Position numbers and translations under genes: made by a program
The notes under the pieces: model-generated
Databases searched by the model: none
What the model saw: only the letters and a program-made list of their open reading frames with translations
Told to the model about the DNA's origin: nothing
Origin: Pseudomonas linyingensis
Lineage (GTDB): Bacteria > Pseudomonadota > Gammaproteobacteria > Pseudomonadales > Pseudomonadaceae
Assembly: GCF_900109175.1 (NCBI RefSeq)
Contig: NZ_FNZE01000003.1
Coordinates: 297,502 to 361,501 of the forward strand
Direction of reading: 5' to 3'
DNA length: 64,000 nt
Part shown: piece after piece, positions 1-8,509 of the stretch
How the letters are laid out: each line of letters starts with the position of its first letter
Numbering within the stretch: position 1 is the stretch's first letter

Positions 1-1340
1 GGCAGCAGCAGGTCGGCGTAGCGGCAGGTCTCGGTGGTGAAGAAGGCTTCCTGCACCACCACGAACGGGCAGGCAGCCAGGGCCTCGTGAATGCGGGTCT
101 GGTCGGGCATCGACTGCGCCGGGTTGGTACAGGCGATCCACAGCGCCTTGATCTTGCCGACCCTTACGGCCTCGAACAGTTCGACGGCCGACAGGCCGGG
201 CTGCTCGGGCAGGCGGTCGACGCCCCAGTAGCCGGCGACCTCGGCGCGATGCGCGGCATTGCCGGCCTCGCGGTGGCCGGGCAGCAGGTTGCTCAGGCTG
301 CCGGTCTCGCGTCCGCCCATGGCATTGGGCTGGCCGGTGAGGGAGAAGGGACCGGCGCCGACGCGGCCGATCTGTCCGGTGGCCAGGTGCAGGTTGATCA
401 GTGCGCTGTTCTTGGCGCTGCCGGCGCTGGACTGGTTGAGACCCATGCACCAGAGGGACAGGAAAGAGGGCGCCTTGCCGATCAGCTCGGCGCACCGCAG
501 CAGGTCGTCGACGCTGATACCGCAGATGTCGGCAACCGCTGCCGGGGTGTAGTCGCGCACCAGCTTCTTCAGCGCGTCGAAGCCCTCGGTGTGGGCGTCG
601 ATGAAGGCGCGGTCGATCCAGCCTTCCCAGAGCAGGATGTGCAGGAGACCGTGGAACAGTGCCACGTCGGTGCCCGGCAGGATCGCCAGGTGCAGGTCGG
701 CCAGCTCGCAGGTGTCGGTGCGCCGCGGGTCGACCACGATCACCTTCATCTCCGGGCGCTGGGCCTTGGCCGCTTCCAGGCGACGGAACAGCACTGGGTG
801 GGCGTAGGCCATGTTGCTACCGGCGATCAGCAGGCAGTCGCTCTGCTCGATGTCCTCGTAGGAGCAGGGCGGGGAGTCGGCGCCCAGGCTGCGCTTGTAG
901 CCGACCACCGCCGAGGACATGCACAGCCGCGAGTTGCTGTCGATGTTGTTGGTGCCGACCAGCGCGCGCGCCAGCTTGTTGAAGGCGTAGTAGTCCTCAG
1001 TCAGCAGCTGGCCGGAGATGTAGAAGGCCACGCTGTCCGGGCCGTGCTCGCGGATGGTTTCGGCGAACACGTTGGCGGCGTGGTCCAGCGCGCTGTCCCA
1101 GTCGGCGCGCGCGCGGGCCAGACCCTTGCCCAGGCGCAGCTCCGGGTACAGCGCGCGGGCCGCCAGGTCGCCGGTCAGGTGCAGGGTCGAGCCCTTGCTG
1201 CACAGGCGGCCGAAGTTGGCCGGATGCGCCGGGTCGCCCTGCACGCCGGTGATGTGCTCGCCGTCGTGCTCGATCAGCACGCCGCAGCCGACGCCGCAGT
1301 AGCAGCAGGTGGAGGCGGTGGTCTGGGTGGGCCGAGTCAT
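1..1340 (-). CDS. nasA: Assimilatory nitrate reductase catalytic subunit (partial, 3' end off the window)
   Basis: This is a molybdopterin oxidoreductase that reduces nitrate to nitrite in the cytoplasm for nitrogen assimilation. About 446 codons are present and the reading frame is still open at the left edge. The N-terminus has the four cysteines of a [4Fe-4S] site (CCYCGVGCG, then a Cys in RLCSKGST). It is followed by motifs of the bis-MGD domain such as SNMAYAHPVLFRR, VVDPRRTDT and MGLNQSSAGTAKNSALINLHLATGQ. The ATG lies 55 bp after nirD on the same strand, so it is probably the third gene of nirB-nirD-nasA and shares the attenuated promoter upstream of nirB. Some pseudomonads name this gene nasC, because nasA is used there for the transporter. 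The family call is firm; the C-terminal domains cannot be seen. Confidence 0.93.
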   Translation of the reverse strand, partial: MTRPTQTTASTCCYCGVGCGVLIEHDGEHITGVQGDPAHPANFGRLCSKGSTLHLTGDLAARALYPELRLGKGLARARADWDSALDHAANVFAETIREHGPDSVAFYISGQLLTEDYYAFNKLARALVGTNNIDSNSRLCMSSAVVGYKRSLGADSPPCSYEDIEQSDCLLIAGSNMAYAHPVLFRRLEAAKAQRPEMKVIVVDPRRTDTCELADLHLAILPGTDVALFHGLLHILLWEGWIDRAFIDAHTEGFDALKKLVRDYTPAAVADICGISVDDLLRCAELIGKAPSFLSLWCMGLNQSSAGSAKNSALINLHLATGQIGRVGAGPFSLTGQPNAMGGRETGSLSNLLPGHREAGNAAHRAEVAGYWGVDRLPEQPGLSAVELFEAVRVGKIKALWIACTNPAQSMPDQTRIHEALAACPFVVVQEAFFTTETCRYADLLL

Positions 1341-1395
1341 GGCAGTCGCTCCGTGTGATGCAGGTTGCGGGAGCCGGCAGGTGGCTCCCGCAGGG

Positions 1396-1722
1396 TCAGG
1401 CGCATTCGCCGATGGTCGTCAGGGCCAGCAGCACCCGGCCGTTCTCGACCTTGACCGGGTACTTGTGCGTGCAGCCGACGTCCGGCTCCAGCGCCTCACC
1501 GCTCTCCAGGTCGATCTGCCAGTTGTGCAGCGGGCAGGCCACGCGCTTGCCGTAGATCAGCCCCTGGGACAGCGGGCCGCCCTTGTGCGGGCAGCGGTCG
1601 TCGAGGGCGAACACTTCATCGACGGAGGTCCTGAACAGGGCGATGTCGCCCTTGGGGCCGGCGACGACGCGCGCGCCGAGCACGTTGATCTCTTCCAGAG
1701 CGCAGATATCCAGCCAGTTCAT
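1396..1722 (-). CDS. nirD: Nitrite reductase (NADH) small subunit
   Basis: This 108-residue Rieske-type protein is the partner of NirB in assimilatory reduction of nitrite to ammonium. The motifs CPHKGGPLSQG and CPLHNW supply the Cys-His pairs typical of a Rieske [2Fe-2S] fold. Its ATG overlaps the nirB stop codon as ATGA, which indicates translational coupling. Length and gene order match stand-alone NirD proteins. Confidence 0.95.
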   Translation of the reverse strand: MNWLDICALEEINVLGARVVAGPKGDIALFRTSVDEVFALDDRCPHKGGPLSQGLIYGKRVACPLHNWQIDLESGEALEPDVGCTHKYPVKVENGRVLLALTTIGECA

Positions 1723-4172
1723 CGGGTGGTCTCCTCAAGGACGACGGGGATGCGCTCGAATTCCTTGCGCAGCGCCGGGGTGGCGCTCTGCTGCTGCCAT
1801 GGGTCCTGCTCGAAGGACAGCGAGAACAGCAGCCGCGCATGCAGCGCCTGGCGCCTGCCGGCGTCCTCCAGCACCGCCTTCTTGATGTGCTCCAGGCCGA
1901 CGCGGTGCAGGTAGTGCACGGTGCGCTCCAGGTAGAACGCCTCTTCGCGGTACAGCTGCAGGAAGGACAGGCTGTACTCCATGACCTCCTCGGCGGTCTT
2001 GAGCTTGACGAAGAACTCGCCGGCCTCGGTCTTGATCCCGCCGTTGCCGCCGATGTACAGCTCCCAGCCCGAATCCACGCCGATGATGCCGACGTCCTTG
2101 ATCCCCGACTCGGCGCAGTTGCGCGGGCAACCGGAGACCGCCAGCTTGACCTTGTGCGGCGACCACATGTTGAACAGCGCGTGCTCCAGGTCGATGCCCA
2201 TCTGCGTCGAGTTCTGCGTGCCGAAGCGGCAGAACTCGCTGCCGACGCAGGTCTTCACGGTACGGATGGACTTGCCGTAGGCGTGGCCGCAGGGCATGTC
2301 CAGATCCTGCCAGACGCCCGGCAGGTCTTCCTTCTTGATGCCCAGCAGGTCGATGCGCTGGCCGCCGGTGACCTTGACCATCGGCACGTTGTACTTGTCG
2401 GCCACGTCGGCGATGCGCCGCAGCTCGGCGGCGTTGGTCACCCCGCCCCACATGCGCGGTACTACCGAGTAGGTGCCGTCCTTCTGGATGTTGGCGTGGG
2501 CGCGCTCGTTGATCAGGCGCGACTGCACGTCGTCTTTGGCCTCGCCCGGCCAGGTGGAAATCAGGTAGTAGTTCAGCGCCGGGCGGCAGGTGGCGCAGCC
2601 GTTGGGGGTGCGCCATTCCATGAAGGCCATGGCCTCGGCCATCGAGGTCAGGTGCTGCTCGCGGATCGCCTTGCGCACCTGGCCGTGGTTGTAGTCGCTG
2701 CAGCCGCAGATGGCTTTCTCGCTCTTCGGCTTGACGTCAGCCGCGCCGCCGACGGTGCTGATCAGGATCTGCTCGACCAGCCCGGTGCAGGAGCCGCAGG
2801 AACTGGCGGCCTTGGTGTGCTTCTTCACCTCGTCGACGCTGAACAGGCCGTTCTCCTGGATGGCCTTGACGATGGTGCCCTTGCACACGCCGTTGCAGCC
2901 GCACACTTCCATGTCGTCGGGCATGTTCGCGGTGCTGTGCTGGCCCTGGTGGCCGACGTCGCCGATGGTGTTCTCGCCGAACATCAGGTGGTCGCGGATC
3001 TCGCTGATGTTGGCGCGCTCGCGAACCTGGCGGAAATACCAGCCGCCGTCGGCGGTGTCGCCGTACAGGCAGGCGCCGACGAGGATGTCGTCCTTGACCA
3101 CCAGCTTCTTGTACACGCCACCGATCGGGTCGGAGAGGGTGATGGTCTCGGTGCCTTCCTCGCCCATGAAGTCGCCGGCGGAGAACAGGTCGATGCCGGT
3201 CACCTTGAGCTTGGTCGAGGTCACCGAGCCCTTGTACATGCCGATGCCGAACTGGGCCAGATGGTTGGCGCACACCTTGGCCTGCTCGAACAGCGGGGCG
3301 ACCAGACCGTAGGCGATGCCGCGGTGGCTGGCGCACTCGCCGACGGCGTAGATGCGCGGATCGAAGGTCTGCAGGGTGTCGCTGACCAGGATGCCGCGGT
3401 TGCAGGCCAGGCCCGCGCGCTCGGCCAGTTCGGTGTTGGGACGGATGCCGGCGGCCATCACCACCAGGTCGGCGGGGATCACGTCGCCATCCTTGAACTG
3501 CGCGGCACAGACCCGGCCTTCGCCGTTGTCGAGCAGCGCGGCGGTGTGGGTGTTGAGGCGGAACTGGATGCCGCGCGTTTCCAGGGCGCTCTGCAGCAGC
3601 TGGCCGGCGGTCTGGTCCAGCTGGCGGTCGAGCAGCCAGGAGCCGATGTGCACCACGGTGACGTCCATGCCGCGCAGCTTGAGGCCGTTGGCCGCCTCCA
3701 GGCCGAGCAGGCCGCCACCGATCACCAGCGCGTGGCGGTGGGTCTTGGCGGTTTCCATCATCATCTCGGTGTCGGCGATGTCGCGATAGCCGATCACCCC
3801 GGCGAGGTCGTTGCCGGGGACCGGCAGGATGAACGGGTTGGAGCCGGTGGCGAGGAGCAGGCGGTCATAGGCGACCTCGCTGCCGTCGGCGGCGATCACC
3901 TTGCGGTTGCGGCGGTCGATGTCGACCACCTTGCAGCCGATGCGCAGGTCGATGCCGTTGGCCTTGTACCAGTCGAGGTCGTTGAGCACGATCTCCTCGA
4001 AGGTCTGTTCGCCGGCCAGCACCGGGGAGAGCAGGATGCGGTTGTAGTTGGGATGCGGCTCGGCGCCGAACACGGTGATGTCGTACATGTCCGGCGCGAG
4101 CTTGAGCAGCTCCTCCAGGGTGCGTACCCCGGCCATGCCATTGCCGACCATCACCAGTTTGAGCTTGTTCAT
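1719..4172 (-). CDS. nirB: Nitrite reductase (NADH) large subunit
   Basis: This 817-residue siroheme enzyme takes electrons from NAD(P)H and reduces nitrite to ammonium in the cytoplasm. Residues about 4-290 form an FAD/NAD(P)H oxidoreductase region (GNGMAGVRTLEEL; VIGGGLLGLEAANGL). Two BFD-type [2Fe-2S] segments follow (CGCNGVCKG with CGSCTGLVE; CGCSDYNHG with CATCRPALNYY). The C-terminal half holds the siroheme/[4Fe-4S] site (CVGSEFCRFGTQ and CPRNCAESGIKD). It is the first gene of nirB-nirD-nasA. A sigma-54 promoter and a terminator-bearing leader lie upstream, consistent with joint control by nitrogen status and nitrate through NasT. Confidence 0.96.
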   Translation of the reverse strand: MNKLKLVMVGNGMAGVRTLEELLKLAPDMYDITVFGAEPHPNYNRILLSPVLAGEQTFEEIVLNDLDWYKANGIDLRIGCKVVDIDRRNRKVIAADGSEVAYDRLLLATGSNPFILPVPGNDLAGVIGYRDIADTEMMMETAKTHRHALVIGGGLLGLEAANGLKLRGMDVTVVHIGSWLLDRQLDQTAGQLLQSALETRGIQFRLNTHTAALLDNGEGRVCAAQFKDGDVIPADLVVMAAGIRPNTELAERAGLACNRGILVSDTLQTFDPRIYAVGECASHRGIAYGLVAPLFEQAKVCANHLAQFGIGMYKGSVTSTKLKVTGIDLFSAGDFMGEEGTETITLSDPIGGVYKKLVVKDDILVGACLYGDTADGGWYFRQVRERANISEIRDHLMFGENTIGDVGHQGQHSTANMPDDMEVCGCNGVCKGTIVKAIQENGLFSVDEVKKHTKAASSCGSCTGLVEQILISTVGGAADVKPKSEKAICGCSDYNHGQVRKAIREQHLTSMAEAMAFMEWRTPNGCATCRPALNYYLISTWPGEAKDDVQSRLINERAHANIQKDGTYSVVPRMWGGVTNAAELRRIADVADKYNVPMVKVTGGQRIDLLGIKKEDLPGVWQDLDMPCGHAYGKSIRTVKTCVGSEFCRFGTQNSTQMGIDLEHALFNMWSPHKVKLAVSGCPRNCAESGIKDVGIIGVDSGWELYIGGNGGIKTEAGEFFVKLKTAEEVMEYSLSFLQLYREEAFYLERTVHYLHRVGLEHIKKAVLEDAGRRQALHARLLFSLSFEQDPWQQQSATPALRKEFERIPVVLEETTR

Positions 4173-4204
4173 GGTTTATCTCCCGTCGCGCAAACCGCCC
4201 CGCG

Positions 4205-4300
4205 AAAAATAAAAAAGGCGCCCTGCCGTTGCCAGCAGGACGCCTTTGTCCGATCCCGAATCGCTCGGGAAGCGCCTCCCTCGCCGTTGAGGGTTGCGCT
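4205..4300 (-). promoter_or_regulatory. Nitrate-responsive antiterminator leader of nirB (ANTAR/NasT target)
   Basis: Read on the minus strand, this leader starts with a 30-nt hairpin (4271-4300) whose upper stem CCCTC/GAGGG closes the hexaloop AACGGC, with A at position 1 and G at position 4 as in ANTAR-protein RNA targets. A second hairpin (4254-4270) has stem TCCCG/CGGGA. The GACAAAGGCGTC block follows and forms the left arm of an intrinsic terminator (4211-4247) that ends in a U-rich run down to about 4205. Only about 33 nt separate this run from the nirB ATG. NasT is encoded in the same window and is the expected antiterminator. The structures are read by eye, not folded. Confidence 0.8.
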
Positions 4301-4323
4301 CGATGAATTGTGCGAAGTTCTAA

Positions 4324-4339
4324 TGCAGGTGCTGTGCCA
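4324..4339 (-). promoter_or_regulatory. Sigma-54 (RpoN) promoter of nirB
   Basis: The minus strand reads TGGCACAGCACCTGCA. This matches the -24/-12 consensus TGGCACR-N4-TTGCW except for C in place of the first T of the -12 half. The predicted start, about 12 nt downstream, places the ANTAR-type hairpin within the first 45 nt of the transcript. Confidence 0.75.
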
Positions 4340-4496
4340 ACTTGCTGGAGGTGGCGGTTTGGCCGGGTTTTCGGGAGTTGCCGAGCGCTCCCGTCAGGCT
4401 TTTCGGCACCGCTTCGAGGCGGATTGCCTCGTTATGGTGCGCGCGCTGGCGCCGCTCGAGAGAGTCGTGCGCCAGGCGTGGCTGGTGGCGGTAGCT

Positions 4497-5192
4497 TCAG
4501 CACGCTTCGCGCTGCGCTTCCCGCAAGCCATGGAAGCTGGCGAACGTCTCGACAGGCTGGCGCTCGCTCTGCAGCCAGTTCTCCGGCGCCTCGTTGTCGC
4601 CATGGCCGAGGGCGATGCCGCACACGAGGATCTCATCGTCGCCCAGCGGCAGATGGCGGCGCACCACGTCGTGGAAGGGGGCAAACGCGGCCTGGGCGCA
4701 GGTATGCAGCTGCTGGCCGCGCGCGGCGATCAGGATGTTCTGGATGAACATGCCGACATCCAGGTAGCTGCCGGTGTTGAGGCGTCGGTCGAGGGTCACC
4801 AGCAGGCCGACCGGCGCATCGAAGAACTGGTAGTTGCGCAGCATCTGCTGCTCGCGCCGCTGATGGTCGTCGCGCTCGATGCCGAGCTGCTCGTAGAGGG
4901 CGAAGCCGTTGCGGCGGCGGCGTTCCCGGTAGGGCTCGACCCATTGGGTGGGGTAGTAGGTGTATTCGGCCTGGTGGCGCTCCGGCTCTTCGCGCGCCGC
5001 TTGCAGGATGTCGCGGCACAGCGCCTCGCGGATCTCGCCGCCGACCACGTAGACACGCCAGGGCTGGATGTTGTTGCCGCTGGGCGCCCGGGAGGCGACC
5101 TTGAGGATGTGGCGGACCACCTCCGGGGATACTCCCGTGGGCAGGAAGCGGCGTACCGACTTGCGGGACTGGATGGCGTGATCGACGTGCAT
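4497..5192 (-). CDS. Nitroreductase-family flavoprotein
   Basis: This 231-residue protein belongs to the FMN-dependent nitroreductase superfamily. SRKSVRRFLP near the N-terminus and RAPSGNNIQPWRVYVV at about residues 34-50 are the usual FMN-contact segments, and GSYLDVGMFIQNILIAARG lies in the middle. Such enzymes reduce nitro groups, quinones or enones with NAD(P)H; the substrate cannot be read here. Its ATG is preceded by GAGG at 9 nt. It lies between the oprD gene and the nirB promoter on the same strand. Whether it belongs to the catabolic block or the nitrogen genes is unclear. Confidence 0.85.
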   Translation of the reverse strand: MHVDHAIQSRKSVRRFLPTGVSPEVVRHILKVASRAPSGNNIQPWRVYVVGGEIREALCRDILQAAREEPERHQAEYTYYPTQWVEPYRERRRRNGFALYEQLGIERDDHQRREQQMLRNYQFFDAPVGLLVTLDRRLNTGSYLDVGMFIQNILIAARGQQLHTCAQAAFAPFHDVVRRHLPLGDDEILVCGIALGHGDNEAPENWLQSERQPVETFASFHGLREAQREAC

Positions 5193-5251
5193 GCGGATGT
5201 TCCTCGTTATGGATGACTTGGCCCGGCTGCGCTCATGCGGGTGAGAGGAGA

Positions 5252-5275
5252 CGGCCTGGCCGGTGGGCCAGGCCG
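5252..5275 (-). terminator. Hairpin after the oprD-type gene
   Basis: A perfect 10-bp inverted repeat, CGGCCTGGCC/GGCCAGGCCG with a 4-nt loop, starts a few bases after the oprD stop. There is no clear U-tract, so it may be a weak terminator or an mRNA 3'-end stabiliser. Confidence 0.5.
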
Positions 5276-5282
5276 CGGCGGA

Positions 5283-6536
5283 TCACCAGATCTTCAGGGT
5301 GTAGTTGACGATCACGCGGTTCTCGTCGAGGTCGGTAGTGTGGCTGCCGCGATAGGCGACGTTGCGCAGGCGCAGGCCGACGTTCTTCAGCGGTCCGCTC
5401 TGGATCACATAGCCGAGGTCGATGTCGCGTTCCCACTCCTTCGCTTCGTTGCCGCGGATCTCGAAGTTGTCGCCGCTGACGTAGCGGGTCATCAGGGTCA
5501 GGCCTGGGACGCCGAGGGCGGCGAAGTCGTAGTCGTAGCGGACCTGCCAGGAGTCTTCCTTGGCGCGCAGGAAGTGGTGGAAGGTCACGGTGTTCAGCGC
5601 CCAGGGGTCGGTGCCGCCGCCGATGAACGGCATGCCGGTGTCGCCGCTCTGGTCCTGGTAGGCGACGCCCAGGGCATGGCCCTTGAGGGCGAGGGTAAAC
5701 ATGCCGCCGAGGTTGCGGTTGTCGACCGTGGTGTTGCCTTCCTCGCTGCTGTCGAAGTAGCGGATGTCGGACTTGAAGGTCAGGCCCTCGGCCAGCGGCT
5801 GGCTGTACAGCAGGTTGCCGTAGTGCTGGTTGTAGTTGTCCTCCAGCTCGGCATAGAAGTAGGTGGCGGTCAGGTTGGCCAGCGGCGCGAAGCCGGCGCC
5901 GGCGTAGTTGAAACGATCGCTCTTCACGCCGCCGCGGGAGCCGTCGGCGAACATGGTCATGTCCTGGTAGTCGGTCGAGTCGCGCAGGCGGGTGCTGCGG
6001 AACTGGCCGGCGGTCAGGGTCAGCTTGTCGATGTCCTTGGAGACCAGTTGCGCGCCCTCGAAGGTCTGCGGCAGCAAGCGGGTGTCGTTGCGATAGGCCA
6101 CCGGCAGCAGCGGCTCGTGGGTGCCGACGGTGAGCACGCTCTGGGCGAGCCTGGCCTTGGCGGTCAGGCCGAGAAAGCTGAACTCGTCGGCCACTTCGCC
6201 GTCGCGCTGCACCAGCAGGGCGCCGGTACGGCTGGTGCCGCCGCCGGAGTCCAGCTTGATGCCGAGCAGGCCGAGGGCGTCGACGCCGACGCCCACCGTG
6301 CCCTCGGTGAAGCCCGAGTTGTAGCGCAGCATGAAGCCCTGGCCCCATTCCTCGGCCTTGTTCTGGGTCACGCCCTTGTCGTCCTCGCGAAAGTCGCGGT
6401 TCATGTAGAAGTTGCGTGCGCTGAGGCTCAGCTGGCTGTCTTCGACGAAGGCGGCCTGAGCGGCGACGGGCAGCAGACAGCCGCACAGCGACAGCAGGGG
6501 GAGGGTATGGAAGCCCGGAAGTGGCTTTTTGGACAT
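5283..6536 (-). CDS. OprD-family outer-membrane porin
   Basis: This 417-residue channel has a signal peptide ending near VAAQAAF and a C-terminus that ends in an aromatic residue (VNYTLKIW), as in outer-membrane barrels. AFVEDSQLSLSARNFYMNRD after the cleavage site is typical of the OprD/BenF/PhaK group, which imports amino acids or aromatic and alicyclic carboxylates. It lies just downstream of the LivFGHM-type transporter, so it probably carries the same carboxylate across the outer membrane. An AAACAACAACAA motif directly upstream of the AAGGAAAGG ribosome-binding site suggests Crc/Hfq control. The substrate is inferred from context only. Confidence 0.92.
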   Translation of the reverse strand: MSKKPLPGFHTLPLLSLCGCLLPVAAQAAFVEDSQLSLSARNFYMNRDFREDDKGVTQNKAEEWGQGFMLRYNSGFTEGTVGVGVDALGLLGIKLDSGGGTSRTGALLVQRDGEVADEFSFLGLTAKARLAQSVLTVGTHEPLLPVAYRNDTRLLPQTFEGAQLVSKDIDKLTLTAGQFRSTRLRDSTDYQDMTMFADGSRGGVKSDRFNYAGAGFAPLANLTATYFYAELEDNYNQHYGNLLYSQPLAEGLTFKSDIRYFDSSEEGNTTVDNRNLGGMFTLALKGHALGVAYQDQSGDTGMPFIGGGTDPWALNTVTFHHFLRAKEDSWQVRYDYDFAALGVPGLTLMTRYVSGDNFEIRGNEAKEWERDIDLGYVIQSGPLKNVGLRLRNVAYRGSHTTDLDENRVIVNYTLKIW

Positions 6537-6551
6537 GCTGATTACCTTTCC

Positions 6552-6563
6552 TTGTTGTTGTTT
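6552..6563 (-). promoter_or_regulatory. Candidate Crc/Hfq (CA) motif before oprD-type gene
   Basis: The minus strand reads AAACAACAACAA and runs straight into the Shine-Dalgarno region AAGGAAAGG, 16-27 nt before the ATG. This matches the AAnAAnAA pattern at which Hfq-Crc blocks translation in pseudomonads. Confidence 0.6.
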
Positions 6564-6570
6564 GGGATTT

Positions 6571-7548
6571 TCAACGCAGGTTGCGACGGACGAACTTCTG
6601 CACGTAGCCGACCAGGCCGTCGCGGAACAGCAGGACGCAGAGCACGAAGATCGTGCCGAGGATCGTCCCCATCCAGCTGCCGAGGACGCTGCCGCCGAGC
6701 ACGTGGTGCAGCCAGACCACCAGGCTGGAGCCGACCACCGGGCCGAGCAGGGTGCCGACGCCGCCGAGCAGGGTCATGAGGATCACCTCGCCGGACATGT
6801 GCCAGTGCGCATCGGTCAGCGAGGCGAACTGGAACACCACGGTCTTGGTCGCGCCGGCCAGGCCGGCGATGCCGGCGGAGATGACGAAGGCCAGCAGCTT
6901 GTAGGCGGCGACGTTGTAGCCGAGCGAGATGGCGCGCGGTTCGTTCTCGCGGATGGCGTAGAGCACCTGACCGAACGGCGAGTTGACCGTGCGGCGGATC
7001 AGCAGGTAGCCGGACAGGCAGATCGCCAGCACGAAGTAGTACATCGCCAGGTCGTTCTTCAGATCGATCAGGCCCAGCAGCTTGCCGCGAGGCACCCCGT
7101 GCATGCCGTTCTCGCCGCCGGTGAAGGGCGCCTGCAGGTAGATGAAGAAGGTCATCTGCGCCAGCGCCAGGGTGATCATCGCGAAGTAGATTCCCTGGCG
7201 GCGGATCGCCAGCAGGCCGAACAGCAGGCCGAGCAGGGTGGCGGCCGCGGTGCCACCGAGGATGCCCAGTTCCGGCGTCAGGCCGCTGTAGCGGGTCAGC
7301 AGGAAGCCGGTGATGTAGCCGCCGGTGCCGAGGAACGCGGCGTGGCCGAAGGACAGCAGGCCGACGTAGCCGAGCAGCAGGTTGAAGGCGCAGGCGAACA
7401 GGGCGAAGCAGAGGATCTTCATCAGGAAGATCGGGTAGGCGACGAAGGGCGCCACCAGGGCGATGGCCAGCAGGGCCAGGCCCAGCTGCAGCTGCCGGCG
7501 CTGCCGGGAAGCCTGCAGGGTATCCGGATAGAGGGTCGAGGTCGTCAT
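6571..7548 (-). CDS. Branched-chain-amino-acid-type ABC transporter permease (LivM family)
   Basis: This 325-residue inner-membrane permease has about eight to ten hydrophobic segments. It carries the family signature in NLLLGYVGLLSFGHAAFLGTG and a later ENEPRAISLGYNV segment on the cytoplasmic face. It pairs with the LivH-type permease immediately upstream (2-bp gap). LivFGHM-type systems outside amino-acid transport often import aromatic or alicyclic acids. The surrounding CoA-ligase and ring-opening genes suggest such a role here. Confidence 0.92.
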   Translation of the reverse strand: MTTSTLYPDTLQASRQRRQLQLGLALLAIALVAPFVAYPIFLMKILCFALFACAFNLLLGYVGLLSFGHAAFLGTGGYITGFLLTRYSGLTPELGILGGTAAATLLGLLFGLLAIRRQGIYFAMITLALAQMTFFIYLQAPFTGGENGMHGVPRGKLLGLIDLKNDLAMYYFVLAICLSGYLLIRRTVNSPFGQVLYAIRENEPRAISLGYNVAAYKLLAFVISAGIAGLAGATKTVVFQFASLTDAHWHMSGEVILMTLLGGVGTLLGPVVGSSLVVWLHHVLGGSVLGSWMGTILGTIFVLCVLLFRDGLVGYVQKFVRRNLR

Positions 7549-7550
7549 GG

Positions 7551-8435
7551 TCAGGCTCCCTTGCCGAACAGGCCGTTGGGTTTGAGCAGCAGCACCATCA
7601 CCATCACCGCGAAGATCACGGTGGTGGCGGCCTGCGGATAGATCACCTTGGTCAGCCCCTCGATCAGGCCCATGGCCAGCCCGGTGACCACCGCGCCGAC
7701 GATCGAGCCCATGCCGCCGATCACCACCACGGCGAACACCACGATCAGCAGGTTGGCGCCCATGGTGGGTGACACGCTGTACAGCGGCGCGGCCAGCACG
7801 CCGGCGAAGGCGGCCAGCGCCGCGCCGAAGCCGTAGGTCAGGGTGATCAGGAAGGGGATGTTGATGCCGAAGCCCTGCATCAGTTGCGGGTTCTCGGTGC
7901 CGGCGCGCAGGTAGGCGCCCAGGCGGGTCTTCTCGATGACGAACCAGGCGGCGAGGCAGACCGCCAGGGCCGCGACTATCACCCAGGCGCGGTACAGCGG
8001 CAGGTGCATGAAGCCGAGGTTGACCGCGCCGCGGAACACTTCCGGGGTCGGGTAGGCGTTGCCCGAGCTGCCATAGAGGTTGGTGAACAGGTTCTGCATG
8101 ATCAGCGCCAGGCCGAAGGTCAGCAGCAGGCTGTACAGGTGATTCTGGTTGGCGATCGGGCGCAGCAGAAAGCGCTCCAGCAAGCAGCCGGACAGGCCGA
8201 CCAGCACCGGTACCAGGATCAGCGCGGCCCAGTAGTCGATGCCGAAGTGGCGCGACAGCAGCAGGGCGACGAAGGCGCCGAGCATGTACTGCGCGCCATG
8301 GGCGAAGTTGATCACCTTGAGCAGCCCGAAGATGATCGCCAGGCCCAGGCTCAGCAGCGCGTAGAAGGCGCCGTTGATCAGGCCCAGCATCAGCTGGCCG
8401 AGCAGCGCCGCGGTGGGTATGTCGAATAGCGTCAT
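7551..8435 (-). CDS. Branched-chain-amino-acid-type ABC transporter permease (LivH family)
   Basis: This 294-residue multi-spanning permease carries the LivH signature (LINGAFYALLSLGLAIIFG near the N-terminus, VINFAHGAQYMLGA, and GGMGSIVGAVVTGLAMG near the C-terminus). Its ATG has GGAG about 8 nt upstream. It is followed directly by the LivM-type gene. A hairpin separates it from the upstream binding-protein gene, so the permeases may be expressed at a lower level than the binding protein. Confidence 0.92.
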   Translation of the reverse strand: MTLFDIPTAALLGQLMLGLINGAFYALLSLGLAIIFGLLKVINFAHGAQYMLGAFVALLLSRHFGIDYWAALILVPVLVGLSGCLLERFLLRPIANQNHLYSLLLTFGLALIMQNLFTNLYGSSGNAYPTPEVFRGAVNLGFMHLPLYRAWVIVAALAVCLAAWFVIEKTRLGAYLRAGTENPQLMQGFGINIPFLITLTYGFGAALAAFAGVLAAPLYSVSPTMGANLLIVVFAVVVIGGMGSIVGAVVTGLAMGLIEGLTKVIYPQAATTVIFAVMVMVLLLKPNGLFGKGA

Positions 8436-8464
8436 AGCGTGTTCTCCGTCCTGCAGGGAGGCGC

Positions 8465-8490
8465 GGATGACGGCGCGCGGGCCGTCATCC
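8465..8490 (-). terminator. Hairpin between the binding-protein gene and the permeases
   Basis: A 10-bp inverted repeat, GGATGACGGC/GCCGTCATCC with a 6-nt loop, lies in the 74-bp gap after the binding-protein stop. No U-tract follows. It probably reduces or processes the transcript between a highly expressed binding protein and its permeases. Confidence 0.5.
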
Positions 8491-8509
8491 GGGTGAGGTC
8501 ACGTGGAGG

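Noticed and set aside
4400..4500. NtrC enhancer upstream of the nirB promoter
   Set aside because: Only half-site-like GGTGC and GCACC words were seen, without the right spacing.
87..5216. Long plus-strand open frames opposite nasA and nirB (423 and 1125 codons)
   Set aside because: They are antisense shadows of GC-rich genes with no family motifs. The minus-strand frames give full nitrate and nitrite reductase motifs.
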